This document shows, in pieces, positions 52,568-61,198 of a stretch of DNA of 64,000 bases. Every line of letters begins with the position of its first letter. Within the stretch, counting starts at the first letter, position 1. A program made the position numbers and the translations under genes. The notes under the pieces were generated by a model, which saw only the letters and a program-made list of their open reading frames with translations, did not search any database and was not told where the DNA came from. Origin of the DNA: Halobacteriovorax sp. HLS (GTDB taxonomy: Bacteria; Bdellovibrionota; Bacteriovoracia; Bacteriovoracales; Bacteriovoracaceae); the NCBI RefSeq assembly GCF_004006665.1, contig NZ_QOCL01000013.1, forward strand, positions 117,977-181,976, read 5' to 3'.

Positions 52568-53485
52568 CTATACAAGACTAAGGCAGATCTCTTCACCCTT
52601 GGTCATTTCAGCAATTTCTTCGTAATCATAGTGAGCGATATGAGAGGCAACTTCTAGAAATATACTTTGGTCTTCATAGAAGAATCTTTTATCGCTTTCA
52701 ATATTTAATTTGAAAATTTCACAAAAACGAATCCAAAACTTTTCTTCAACTGCTGCTAAAGCAATATAGCGCTTATCCTTGGTTTGATACAGATTGTAAC
52801 AAGGGTAGAGACCATTATGAAGAAACTTCTGTCTGGCCTGGGACTTCTTTGGCCAAAAAGATTCAAATATTTCTTTAGTTGATTCGAATAAGTAGCATTT
52901 ATGAAAAGTGTGACAACCACTTCTACTAGTCTTTAATAATGCTGCTAAAAGGTCTGTTGCTACTTTATGTCCAAATCCAATCCCTGCAATAGGAAGAAAT
53001 GGAGGGGCAACAATGGGAGCACTCTGATCTTGTACATGAAGTTTTAAAAGACCAGTTAAGGCCAGTGCATTTAAGTCATGCATGGCCTTTGTATGTTCTT
53101 TAGAGGCAAGTAACTCAATGACGGCCAAAGGTTTCGTACATGAAGAAAGATCTTGTTGATTTAGCCCAAGCTTATTTAAGAGCTTTTCTGGTAGACCTAA
53201 AATTACAGCATCACAATTTTCAAGTAACTCTTTAATCTTTAGTTTTATATCTGTGGCATTAAAATCTAGACGAATAATTTGCTTATTAGAATTCAGCTCT
53301 TCATACCAATGTGGAAAACTATCATCAAACTTCGCAAAAGCTCCATAGATAAATGGGTCTTTGAATTTTATATCTTCAACTTTTAAAACATTCGCACCAA
53401 GGCCTGCTAATAATTTTGAAGCAAGAGGCCCTGGTAGACGATGAGAGAAATCTAAAATTGTAAGTCCAGATAATAACTGAGTCAT
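52568..53485 (-). CDS. CaiB/BaiF family CoA-transferase or racemase
   Basis: The product is 305 residues. The class III CoA-transferase fold shows in ILDFSHRLPGPLASKLLAGLGANVLKVED at the start, and in MHDLNALALTGLL, which carries the catalytic Asp of the alpha-methylacyl-CoA racemase branch (HDxNxLALxG). Y-Q-T-K-D-K-R-Y-I-A-L-A-A-VEEKFW corresponds to the family's late conserved strand. It is shorter than typical members (350-400 residues), missing part of the middle. It lies 3 nt after the YyaL-type gene and is co-transcribed. Substrate unknown. Confidence 0.75.
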   Translation of the reverse strand: MTQLLSGLTILDFSHRLPGPLASKLLAGLGANVLKVEDIKFKDPFIYGAFAKFDDSFPHWYEELNSNKQIIRLDFNATDIKLKIKELLENCDAVILGLPEKLLNKLGLNQQDLSSCTKPLAVIELLASKEHTKAMHDLNALALTGLLKLHVQDQSAPIVAPPFLPIAGIGFGHKVATDLLAALLKTSRSGCHTFHKCYLFESTKEIFESFWPKKSQARQKFLHNGLYPCYNLYQTKDKRYIALAAVEEKFWIRFCEIFKLNIESDKRFFYEDQSIFLEVASHIAHYDYEEIAEMTKGEEICLSLV

Positions 53486-53488
53486 CTT

Positions 53489-55549
53489 CTATTCTTCATC
53501 TTGAGCTGAAGGTCTTAGAGTCTCAATAAACTTCTCTAGACCTTCACCAGTAAGCTCACACTCCGTTAATGTGCAAATTTCCCACTTATCTCCAACTTCA
53601 GTAGAGTAGTCCAGGACAAATCTACTTAGAAAATAAGGCATAAAGTTTATAAATTGTGGGTTTTCTAGCCAAGCATGCGGCAGCTTCACAACTCTATAAG
53701 CGGCGTCTGGATAAGTTAAACCTCTTAGGGCCTCTCCACAGCTTAGCGGGTTCTTTAGTGACTCATGAGTAAAGTCTTCCATTACATCTTTAATTTGGTC
53801 TAGATAATCAGTATCCTTAAATAGGACAGCTGCTCTTCTACATAGAGCTACAAGTGTAGAAGCACTTGATTTGTAAGACTGATCCATAGATGAAATCGAC
53901 TGATTTGGATATAGTTCAAAATCGTTGGTACTAAGAGCACGAGTTCTAACTTTGTTTCCATCTACAAATTCTTTCAAGATAAAAGTCATTGTATCAGCAA
54001 AGTTTTGTTTAAATACTGGATTACCTGTGACTTCATAAACTCTTAACTGACATTCAGCGAAGAATACATAATCTTCTAAGTATGGAAGTGATTGTTCACG
54101 AGTCGTTGTATGCTTTATCTTCATACCTTCGTTATCTTTAGCAATAAGAAAGTTATTATAAAGACCTTCAAGGGCCGTATTGAATAATTTAGAGGCCCCC
54201 TGTCTAATCACATCAATTTGACAGTATTGCATTACATCTACCAACGCAGAGACAATGAGGAAGTTCCAGCTTGCGACACCTTTATTATCAGTTAGCGGCG
54301 GTATTCTTTGCTTTCTTTCATTGAGGAGAGCTTTCTTTACTTTTCTAACTGTGTTCCAGCCTTCTTGAGTAAAGAAGTCAGCTCTTTTTTCATAATCAAG
54401 AGAGATAACGTTAAGTCCCTTATCGAAGTTTCCTTCTTTAGTAATTCCAAACCACTCCTTAATAGTATCTATTTGATCAAGAAGTGTTTCTTCTTCACTA
54501 TCGTAATTTTTAATAGCGTCTTCAAATTCTTCAATAGTGAAAGTATGATAAAGACCTTCAACTCCATCACTATCGGCATCCTGGGCAGTTAAAAAGTGAG
54601 CTTTCTCACCTAGCATTTCAGATTCTAAGTACTCTAATGTTTGAATCAGACCATCAAAGATCAATGGAGAAGGGTATATGATAGATGCTTTTGATAGAAG
54701 TCGAAGAAGACCTGCTTGGTCATAAATCATTTTTTCAAAATGTGGAACTAACCACTTCTCATCAGTTGAATATCTATGGACTCCACCTTTTGTGTGATCA
54801 TAAACACCACCCATAAGCATACGCTCGAGTGATTTTATAATGTGCTCACCTTGTTCTTTTTGAATCATTCCCTCTAGCATTTGCTCAATTGCCCACTCGT
54901 AGAATGCAAACTGAGGAAACTTTGGCGCTTGTCCGTAGCCACCAAACTCACTATCTTCAAATTGTTTTACCGCATCCATAATTGCTGCCGGTGGTGGGTA
55001 ATGGCCATGAAACTCCACCTTATCTTTAGGGATCAGGCCTTTTTCAATTGTTTCAGTCACGTTTGCGGCATTGGCCTGCACTTGTTCTTGTTCTTCAGTG
55101 AAGGCCCTATTGAGTTCTCGTATAAGTTCACCAAAACTTGTCTGCCCATGGTCAGATGATTTTGGAAAATAAGTTCCTGCAAAGAATGGACGCATGTCTG
55201 GTAGAAGAAATGCTGAAAGTGGCCATCCTCCAGATTGAGTAAATAGATGACAGGCCTGTTGGTAGTAGCTATCAATATCTGGAAACTCTTCTTTATCTAC
55301 TTTTATACAAATATAATTTTCATTTAAATAATCAGCACTTTCTTGATCACTAAATGACTCAGCTGCCATCACATGGCACCAATGGCATGTGGAATATCCA
55401 ACAGATAGAAAGATTGGTTTGTTCTCGTCTTTTGCTCTTTGTATGGCCTCAGGACCGTAGGCAAACCAATGTACTGGATTGTCTTTATGCTGAAGTAGGT
55501 AGGCCGATTTTTCGCTCTTTAATCTATTGTAATTTGCATCTTGTGTCAT
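53489..55549 (-). CDS. YyaL/DUF255 thioredoxin-domain protein
   Basis: The product is 686 residues. The N-terminal 170 residues are a thioredoxin-like domain of the DUF255 family: [28 protein letters not shown] (C-x-x-C active site) and [13 protein letters not shown]. The remaining 500 residues form an alpha/alpha toroid with [37 protein letters not shown] and [12 protein letters not shown], related to glycoside-processing helical barrels. Members include B. subtilis YyaL and mammalian SPATA20; the biochemical role is not settled. No signal peptide, so cytoplasmic. It is upstream of the CoA-transferase in a two-gene operon. Confidence 0.9.
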   Translation of the reverse strand: MTQDANYNRLKSEKSAYLLQHKDNPVHWFAYGPEAIQRAKDENKPIFLSVGYSTCHWCHVMAAESFSDQESADYLNENYICIKVDKEEFPDIDSYYQQACHLFTQSGGWPLSAFLLPDMRPFFAGTYFPKSSDHGQTSFGELIRELNRAFTEEQEQVQANAANVTETIEKGLIPKDKVEFHGHYPPPAAIMDAVKQFEDSEFGGYGQAPKFPQFAFYEWAIEQMLEGMIQKEQGEHIIKSLERMLMGGVYDHTKGGVHRYSTDEKWLVPHFEKMIYDQAGLLRLLSKASIIYPSPLIFDGLIQTLEYLESEMLGEKAHFLTAQDADSDGVEGLYHTFTIEEFEDAIKNYDSEEETLLDQIDTIKEWFGITKEGNFDKGLNVISLDYEKRADFFTQEGWNTVRKVKKALLNERKQRIPPLTDNKGVASWNFLIVSALVDVMQYCQIDVIRQGASKLFNTALEGLYNNFLIAKDNEGMKIKHTTTREQSLPYLEDYVFFAECQLRVYEVTGNPVFKQNFADTMTFILKEFVDGNKVRTRALSTNDFELYPNQSISSMDQSYKSSASTLVALCRRAAVLFKDTDYLDQIKDVMEDFTHESLKNPLSCGEALRGLTYPDAAYRVVKLPHAWLENPQFINFMPYFLSRFVLDYSTEVGDKWEICTLTECELTGEGLEKFIETLRPSAQDEE

Positions 55550-55721
55550 CTGGACTCCAATTTAATTATTCGAGTAAATATTCTAAATGAAGTTTTAATA
55601 GGTTACCAATGAAAATTCTGAAAAATTATAGGCCCACCGCATTTGTTCAATTATAAATAAGGTAAATAATGCTACGCCCCCTAGACAGACTTACTTCTAA
55701 AACGATACAAGCCATAAAAAT

Positions 55722-56678
55722 ATGAAAAACTTAGTATTAAAAGGCCGTTTGGGTCTTTCCAGTATTCCATCTAGTATGTTGAAACTGCTTCAATCCAGTG
55801 AAGCACGTGCGGCCGTACGCTATTTTAATACTATTGCTATTTTCATGGTTGTGGGTCTTATCTTTAGTAATGAGTTATCTTCTAGACCAAAAAGGGAATT
55901 ATTAAAGGCCCAATCAATAGTTAAGAGCGCTGAGCTTGATTATTACCAGTTCAACAGTGCTGCAAGTACATTTAAGAATATTAACTTAAAAGAAATCCAA
56001 AACTACTCTAAAGCTGAATTTAGGGCCGTTTTACTAGCTTCTGTGCCGGGAAAGTTGAAATATCGCTTAGGGCGCTATTTAAAAATGACAATGGAGCTAA
56101 GTGAGAAGTATCAGGTAGATCCTTTTTGGGTCATCAGTGTTATGTGGACAGAGAGCCACTTTAATTTTAAGGCCACTAGTTCTGTTTCTGCTACTGGTTT
56201 AATGCAGATCATGCCAGCTACTGGAGAGTTCCTAATGAAACTCTTAGAGCATCCGGATGCGCAAGAGCTTGTCTATGAAAAAATCCGTGACCCTAAATTA
56301 AATATTGAAATGGGTGTTTTCTATTTAAAGCGTTTATTACGTATCTTTAAAGGAAACCACAAACTTGCAACAGTTGCCTATAATATGGGACCTGGTGGCG
56401 TTTTTAGAAGATTGCGCTTAAAGCTTCCAGTTGGTGTAAGAAACCTCTACCTGGACAAAGTAAGAAGACACTATTCATTGATCTCTAAAAACTTCATTAA
56501 ACTTAATAAACGAATAAATGCAGAGTTAAAGAACACACTTGTTATTAAATTTCCAAATAATGGCTATCTCTATACTCAATATAATGAATTGGATGAAGTC
56601 TTTCAATTTCTTGAAACACCACGCTTTGGTGCTCGCTTAGCAAATAACTTTCTGCGTAATTCAAATAAATCACTCTAA
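55722..56678 (+). CDS. Membrane-anchored lytic transglycosylase (SLT)
   Basis: The product is 318 residues. One transmembrane helix (about residues 35-50) places the rest in the periplasm. The SLT lysozyme-like domain is clear: VDPFWVISVMWTESHFNFKA with catalytic Glu144, ATGLMQIMPATGEFL, and VAYNMGPGGV. It cuts peptidoglycan glycan strands, releasing anhydromuropeptides. The C-terminal 80 residues are basic and unassigned. The start lacks a strong ribosome-binding site. It precedes cmk by 93 nt and may be transcribed with the envelope genes that follow. Confidence 0.88.
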   Translation: MKNLVLKGRLGLSSIPSSMLKLLQSSEARAAVRYFNTIAIFMVVGLIFSNELSSRPKRELLKAQSIVKSAELDYYQFNSAASTFKNINLKEIQNYSKAEFRAVLLASVPGKLKYRLGRYLKMTMELSEKYQVDPFWVISVMWTESHFNFKATSSVSATGLMQIMPATGEFLMKLLEHPDAQELVYEKIRDPKLNIEMGVFYLKRLLRIFKGNHKLATVAYNMGPGGVFRRLRLKLPVGVRNLYLDKVRRHYSLISKNFIKLNKRINAELKNTLVIKFPNNGYLYTQYNELDEVFQFLETPRFGARLANNFLRNSNKSL

Positions 56679-56771
56679 TACCTCACATAGCGTCTAGGAT
56701 TGATTCGACAAATTTGGTAAATTATTCACCCATTACGTCATAAATTTTCAATTTCAAGGAAGTATATACAA

Positions 56772-57464
56772 ATGTCTTTATCAAAAGTCATAGCCATTGA
56801 TGGACCTAGTGGCAGTGGAAAATCAACAATAGCGAAAGAATTGGCCCAATCCCTTGGAGTTCTTTATATAGACACGGGCGCAATGTTTCGTTCATTGGCC
56901 TATATGTGTGAGCAAAGAAGTATTGCAATGACCTCTGGCCCTTCCATGGAAAACTTCTTAAAAACTATTAAACTAGAGTATGGAAAATCTAGTGAATGCC
57001 TAATATGCGTTGATGGTGAGAACTTAACGACTAAAATTCGTGAGCATAGTGTCTCTAAACTGGCGTCTATCATTTCACAAATACCTGAAGTTCGTAGTTA
57101 TCTTTTAAACTTTCAAAGGGAGCTGGCCTCTAAAGTTGTTTGCGTAATGGAAGGACGAGATATTGGAACAGTTGTCTTTCCTGATGCTTTTTGTAAATTC
57201 TTTGTTACGGCCTCCGTTGAAGTTAGATCTCAAAGACGTTTAGACCAGCTCATTGAGGGAGGAGATAATGAAATGTCTCTTGACCAGGTAATGGCAGATG
57301 TTAAAAAGCGTGATGCTAGTGACATGAATCGAGAAGTAGCACCATTGAAAAAAGCAAGCGATGCTATTTTAGTTGATACAAGTGAAATGAATCAGGCCGA
57401 AGTTTTAAAAGAGCTGGAAGGTGGTATTCGCAGTAAGGCCAAGGAAATCGGTATTAATCTGTGA
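56772..57464 (+). CDS. cmk: Cytidylate kinase
   Basis: The product is 230 residues, full length. It phosphorylates CMP and dCMP to the diphosphates. The P-loop GPSGSGKST is at residues 11-19, followed by YIDTGAMFRSLAY, VCVMEGRDIGTVVFPDA and the lid RRLDQLI and KKRDASDMNRE. AAGGAAG lies before the ATG. Its stop overlaps the GTG of the glycosyltransferase gene by 4 nt. CMP salvage fits beside LPS sugar genes because CMP is released by Kdo transfer. Confidence 0.94.
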   Translation: MSLSKVIAIDGPSGSGKSTIAKELAQSLGVLYIDTGAMFRSLAYMCEQRSIAMTSGPSMENFLKTIKLEYGKSSECLICVDGENLTTKIREHSVSKLASIISQIPEVRSYLLNFQRELASKVVCVMEGRDIGTVVFPDAFCKFFVTASVEVRSQRRLDQLIEGGDNEMSLDQVMADVKKRDASDMNREVAPLKKASDAILVDTSEMNQAEVLKELEGGIRSKAKEIGINL

Positions 57465-58555
57465 AGATTCTCATAAATAGAACTGATGCTATTGGTGATA
57501 CAATTTTAACAATGCCCATAGCTGCACGCTTAAGAGAGAAGTATCCCGATGCAGATATTCGTTTTATCATCTCTCCCATAAGCGTTCCACTTTTTGAAAA
57601 TCATCCAATAGTAAATAGAGTCTACTCTTACGATAAAAAGGCGAGTAGATATAAGAAGCTTCGTGCCCTAACTCAAATCTTTACAGATTTTACTCCTGAT
57701 ATTTATATCTTTGCAGGTGGAGATCAGTTTATTTCATTTTTTAGTTGGTTAAAGAGAGTTAAAATCCGCTCAGGACTCAAGTCTAGGTGGCAGAGCTTTC
57801 TCTTTTTAAATAAAGCGGTGAGGCAAAAGAGATCTCTCGTAACCATGCATGAAAGTGATTACAACATCAATCTTCTGCGTAGTCTACAGATTGACTATAA
57901 TGCCCGTAAACGCTCAAGTTACCGACCTCAAATAAATGTTGATACAGACAAGAGGCTTGCTGAGATTGTTGAATTTAAAGATGAGTTATCAAGTAACGGT
58001 CTTGACTCTTCAAAAGAAAATATCTTTATTCACCCAGGCATGACAGGACACACTCTGAATTGGTCTTCTCGAAATTATGGTCGCCTCATCGATAAAATGG
58101 AAAGAACATATCCTGATAAGTATAATTGGATAATTTCACACACACCAACTGATAGTAGTTTTTTGGTGGGAATTAGAGAGCATATTAAAACCTGTAAACA
58201 CTTAGATGGAAAAGTTTATTACTTTGACGGATCTATTAAAGGTTTAGGACACTATATGAGAATATTAAGCCTAGCAGCAGCATTTGTTGGGCCTAGTACA
58301 GGGACTTTACATATAGCGAATACTCTCAATATTAAGTCTGTTGGAATTTATAGTCCCATCAAAGTTCAAAGTACATTGAGATGGGGACCTTTTGATAGAG
58401 ATTTATCAAAAACACGACTGGTCATTCCTGATGTTGTGTGTGGTGAGCAATTTAAATGTTCAGGAGCTTCATGCCCATATTATGAATGCATGTCAAAAAT
58501 CGAAGTTCAGGATATAATGAATGAGCTTATTAGTTTATTAAATTTGGAGAAATAG
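57461..58555 (+). CDS. GT9 glycosyltransferase (heptosyltransferase-like)
   Basis: The product is 364 residues, starting at GTG inside the cmk stop. The GT9 (WaaC/WaaF/WaaQ) family features are MKILINRTDAIGDTILTMPIAARLREKYP at the start, IFIHPGMTGHTLNWSSRNYGRLID, and FVGPSTGTLHIANTL near residue 275, the donor-binding G-P-x-T-G-x-x-H-x-A. The family adds ADP-heptose to LPS core. Two to four cysteines cluster near the end (FKCSGASCPYYEC), as in many heptosyltransferases. The hldA-like kinase follows directly (one shared base), which supports a heptose role; acceptor position is unknown. Confidence 0.9.
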   Translation: MKILINRTDAIGDTILTMPIAARLREKYPDADIRFIISPISVPLFENHPIVNRVYSYDKKASRYKKLRALTQIFTDFTPDIYIFAGGDQFISFFSWLKRVKIRSGLKSRWQSFLFLNKAVRQKRSLVTMHESDYNINLLRSLQIDYNARKRSSYRPQINVDTDKRLAEIVEFKDELSSNGLDSSKENIFIHPGMTGHTLNWSSRNYGRLIDKMERTYPDKYNWIISHTPTDSSFLVGIREHIKTCKHLDGKVYYFDGSIKGLGHYMRILSLAAAFVGPSTGTLHIANTLNIKSVGIYSPIKVQSTLRWGPFDRDLSKTRLVIPDVVCGEQFKCSGASCPYYECMSKIEVQDIMNELISLLNLEK

Positions 58556-59571
58556 TGAATTCTATTATTAGTAAAAGTAACTTTGATAAAATAGTCGCAA
58601 AATTTGATTCTTTAAATCCCATTCTCGTAATTGGAGACTTGGGACTTGATAAATATACATTCGGTGAAGTTAAAAGAATTTCACCTGAGGCCCCTGTTCC
58701 AGTACTCGAAGTTACTAAGGAGTGGACCACTTTAGGACTTGCTGCAAATATCTCTAATAACCTCTCTAGTTTAAATGTAAAGTCTACAATATGTGGAGTG
58801 GTTGGAGATGATCAAAATGCGGCTACACTGGAAGCAATTTTAGAGGAAAATAATCTCTCTACATGGGGTGTTGTTCGTTGTAGCGAAAGGCCTACTACTT
58901 TCAAAGAAAGAGTCACAACTTCTTCTCAACAAATTTGTCGTGTTGATTATGAAAAGAAAACACCTCTTGCAGCAGACACCCAAGAAAGATTGATTTCTAG
59001 AGTTGACGAATTTCTAAAAGATCATACAGCTATTATCCTAGAAGATTACGGTAAGGGGACATTGTCTAAAGAAACCATTTCTAAAATAGTAGAAATAGCT
59101 AAAGAGAAGAAGGTTCCAGTGTTGGTTGATCCTTCTAGGAGCACACCTCCTCATTTTTATAAAGGAGTAGATCTCTTAAAGCCAAATAGAGTTGAGGCCG
59201 AATTGATGGTAAGCATGTTAGGTCATCAAACCACTGATATTTTTGAGATGGCGAAAATTCTATCTACTGAACTAGAGATTGCACAAATTGTAATTACCCT
59301 CGGTGGTGAGGGGATGGCCCTTTTTACTAAAGGTGATAAGGAACTTAAGGTTATTCCTACGGTTGCCAATGAGGTTTTTGACGTATCTGGAGCTGGTGAC
59401 ACAGCAATCTCTTTACTTGCGATTTCTTTACTCGCGGGAGCCTCTCTCGAGGAAGCGTGTTGGATAGGAAATTGTGGCTCTGGTGTTGTTGTCGCTAAAA
59501 AAGGAACAGCTACCGTGAATGTGAAGGAGCTCACTGACTTTTACGATCAAATCTCTTTAAAATTTAAATAA
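58555..59571 (+). CDS. hldA: Heptose 7-phosphate kinase (HldA/HldE N-domain)
   Basis: The product is 338 residues from a GTG that shares one base with the previous stop. It belongs to the PfkB/ribokinase family, RfaE domain I: VIGDLGLDKYTFGEVKRISPEAPVPVLEV, a variable lid, LVDPSRS and PFKLRKP-like LLKPNRVEAE, and the catalytic DVSGAGDTAISL (Asp base). It phosphorylates heptose 7-phosphate at C1 on the way to ADP-heptose. The adenylyltransferase domain of bifunctional HldE is absent, so it is the single-domain HldA form; hldC would be elsewhere. The terminator follows within 11 nt. Confidence 0.88.
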   Translation: MNSIISKSNFDKIVAKFDSLNPILVIGDLGLDKYTFGEVKRISPEAPVPVLEVTKEWTTLGLAANISNNLSSLNVKSTICGVVGDDQNAATLEAILEENNLSTWGVVRCSERPTTFKERVTTSSQQICRVDYEKKTPLAADTQERLISRVDEFLKDHTAIILEDYGKGTLSKETISKIVEIAKEKKVPVLVDPSRSTPPHFYKGVDLLKPNRVEAELMVSMLGHQTTDIFEMAKILSTELEIAQIVITLGGEGMALFTKGDKELKVIPTVANEVFDVSGAGDTAISLLAISLLAGASLEEACWIGNCGSGVVVAKKGTATVNVKELTDFYDQISLKFK

Positions 59572-59581
59572 TATAATAATC

Positions 59582-59609
59582 ACACTCTAGATAAAGTTAT
59601 TTAGAGTGT
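59582..59609 (+). terminator. Hairpin terminator of the envelope operon
   Basis: The perfect 8-bp stem ACACTCTA / TAGAGTGT with a 12-nt loop follows the heptose kinase gene by 10 nt and leads into a T-rich run (TTGATTTATTT). Confidence 0.75.
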
Positions 59610-59742
59610 TTGATTTATTTACAAATTTATCTCAAATTGCTTAACTTTCATTCATTTTGTTAATATTAAATTTCTTTAGAAAATCTTTAAACCTCTGCAT
59701 TTCCTAGAATCCCTCGTAAAAACTTTTTACAGGGCCTCACTG

Positions 59743-59770
59743 GCACGAATAAATTTGTGCGATTTTTCTT
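59743..59770 (+). terminator. Terminator-like hairpin
   Basis: GCACGAA / TTTGTGC (one G-U pair) around a 4-nt loop is followed by GATTTTTCTT. It could end a short transcript from the 59610-59740 stretch, in which I see no gene, or be part of the upstream boundary of the RNA that follows. A second near-palindrome, GTAAAAACTTTTTAC, lies at about 59715-59730. Confidence 0.35.
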
Positions 59771-59797
59771 TGAAAGGTTTTGATGCGATGCTATATT
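59770..59797 (+). promoter_or_regulatory. Sigma-70-type promoter for the candidate RNA
   Basis: TTGAAA (59770-59775), a 16-base spacer and TATATT (59792-59797) make a good housekeeping promoter. Transcription would begin around 59804 and run into the hairpin-rich region and terminator described next. Confidence 0.5.
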
Positions 59798-59803
59798 GGT
59801 CTT

Positions 59804-60026
59804 ACGTAAAGATCTTTTCTTAAACCTTTAATGGAGGTTCATTGGGACCATAGTCTTATTAAGAACTACATTCATAATTTTTCAGTTGCTATGGAATTAC
59901 AATCTTGTGTCATAGATATTTAGGCCACCAGAAATCTGGTAAGAGATATTGTAACTGGTAACTGGCTTCGGCCCTTGTGCCGTCAAAATTCGTTAGTCCA
60001 GCGGGAGAGTCAACTCCCGCTTTTTT
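59804..60026 (+). ncRNA. Candidate structured RNA, about 220 nt
   Basis: The 545-nt gap between the heptose kinase gene and pheS has no convincing coding sequence but contains a promoter, several hairpins and a strong terminator. Hairpins: ATTG(59841)...CCATAG (59848-59853) pairing with CTATGG (59889-59894)...CAAT(59900); ACCAG-AAAT-CTGGT (59927-59940); GGC-TTCG-GCC with a UUCG loop near 59964-59973; then the terminator at 60001. Size and position could suit a 6S-type RNA or a pheST leader, but I cannot match it to a known family by reading. Another leader-like option is transcriptional attenuation of pheST, since the terminator lies 90 nt before pheS. Confidence 0.4.
60001..60026 (+). terminator. 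Rho-independent terminator before pheS
   Basis: The perfect 7-bp stem GCGGGAG / CTCCCGC with a 6-nt loop is followed by six T. It is the strongest terminator in this gap and ends the candidate RNA; it lies about 90 nt upstream of the pheS start. Confidence 0.85.
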
Positions 60027-60116
60027 ATTTGCCCACTTCGTCTTGAAAATTTCATCCTCATATGACAAAATGCGACGTTAAAATACGTTAGATCTGTCAC
60101 TTAAGGAAGTTGTCAA

Positions 60117-61181
60117 ATGATTAATAAATTAGATGCGTTATATACTGAGTTCAAAACAAAGATTGAAACTCTTTCAACACAACCAGATGTCCTCAACTTA
60201 AAGTCTGAATACCTAGGAAAGAAGGGACTTGTTTCTGACGTTCTTAAGTCTCTCAAAGACGCAACTGTTGAGCAGAGAAAAGAGATCGGTCCTAAGGCCA
60301 ATGCTATTAAGGATCAAATGACTAAGGATGTGGTTAGTAAACTAAGTGATCTTGAACTCGCTGAGATCAACGAAAAATTGGCCAATAATCGTATCGATAT
60401 TACACTTACAGATGATGTTAAAAATACGAATACACACTCTGGTGGATTTCATCCTAGAACGTTAATTCAAAGAGAGATCGAAGATATCTTCCTCTCCATG
60501 GGGTTTGATATTTTAGACGGTCCACATATCGAAGATGAGTTTCATAATTTTGAAGCTTTAAATATACCGGGAGACCATCCGGCCCGCGATATGCAAGATA
60601 CTTTCTGGTTTCATAATCCGCACGAAGAATCTGAGCAAAAAAAGCACCTTCTAAGAACCCACACATCTACAATACAAGTACGTGGTATGCAGTCTCGTAA
60701 GCCACCTTTTAAATTTATTGCACCTGGAACTGTTTTTAGATGTGAAAGAACTGATGCTTCTCATGAGATGGTTTTTAATCAGCTTGAGGGGATGATGGTT
60801 GGTGAGGATATTTCTGTAAGTCACTTGATCTACTTCATGAAAACAATCTTAAAAGAAATCTTTAAAAAAGAAGTTGAAGTTCGTCTACGTCCTGGATTCT
60901 TTCCATTTGTAGAGCCTGGATTTGAGCTAGATATTAAGTGCTTAATTTGTAACGCTAAAGGTTGCTCTGTCTGTAAGCAAGTTGGATGGGTTGAATTACT
61001 ACCTTGTGGGATGGTTCACCCGAATGTTTTAAAGGCCGGAGGGATTGATCCTGAGAAATATAATGGTTTTGCCTTTGGATTAGGTCTTGATCGCCTCGTT
61101 ATGATGAAGTACGGAATAGACGATATAAGACACCTACAAAGTGGTGATTTAAGATTTAATACTCAATTTAGAACGTTTTAA
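60117..61181 (+). CDS. pheS: Phenylalanyl-tRNA synthetase alpha subunit
   Basis: The product is 354 residues. AAGGAAG lies before the ATG. It has the N-terminal coiled coil that binds tRNA (residues 1-100), then the class II catalytic core: THSGGFHPRTLIQREIEDIF, RTHTSTIQVRGM (motif 2 region), FKFIAPGTVFRCERTDASHEMVFNQLEG, and the late GFAFGLGLDRLVMMKYGIDDIR (motif 3). An insert with CLICNAKGCSVCKQVGW carries four cysteines, probably a zinc knuckle, as in other bacteria. Together with PheT it charges tRNA-Phe as an (alpha-beta)2 tetramer. pheT follows by 17 nt. Confidence 0.97.
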   Translation: MINKLDALYTEFKTKIETLSTQPDVLNLKSEYLGKKGLVSDVLKSLKDATVEQRKEIGPKANAIKDQMTKDVVSKLSDLELAEINEKLANNRIDITLTDDVKNTNTHSGGFHPRTLIQREIEDIFLSMGFDILDGPHIEDEFHNFEALNIPGDHPARDMQDTFWFHNPHEESEQKKHLLRTHTSTIQVRGMQSRKPPFKFIAPGTVFRCERTDASHEMVFNQLEGMMVGEDISVSHLIYFMKTILKEIFKKEVEVRLRPGFFPFVEPGFELDIKCLICNAKGCSVCKQVGWVELLPCGMVHPNVLKAGGIDPEKYNGFAFGLGLDRLVMMKYGIDDIRHLQSGDLRFNTQFRTF

Positions 61182-61198
61182 TTAAAGGAAATATATAT

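Noticed and set aside
59831..59923. 30-codon frame inside the candidate RNA region, considered as a leader peptide for pheST
   Set aside because: There is no ribosome-binding site and only one Phe codon, which does not suit Phe-dependent attenuation.
59804..60026. 6S RNA (ssrS) as a firm identification
   Set aside because: I could not pair the 5' and 3' ends into the long closing stem expected of 6S RNA, so it is listed only as a candidate structured RNA.
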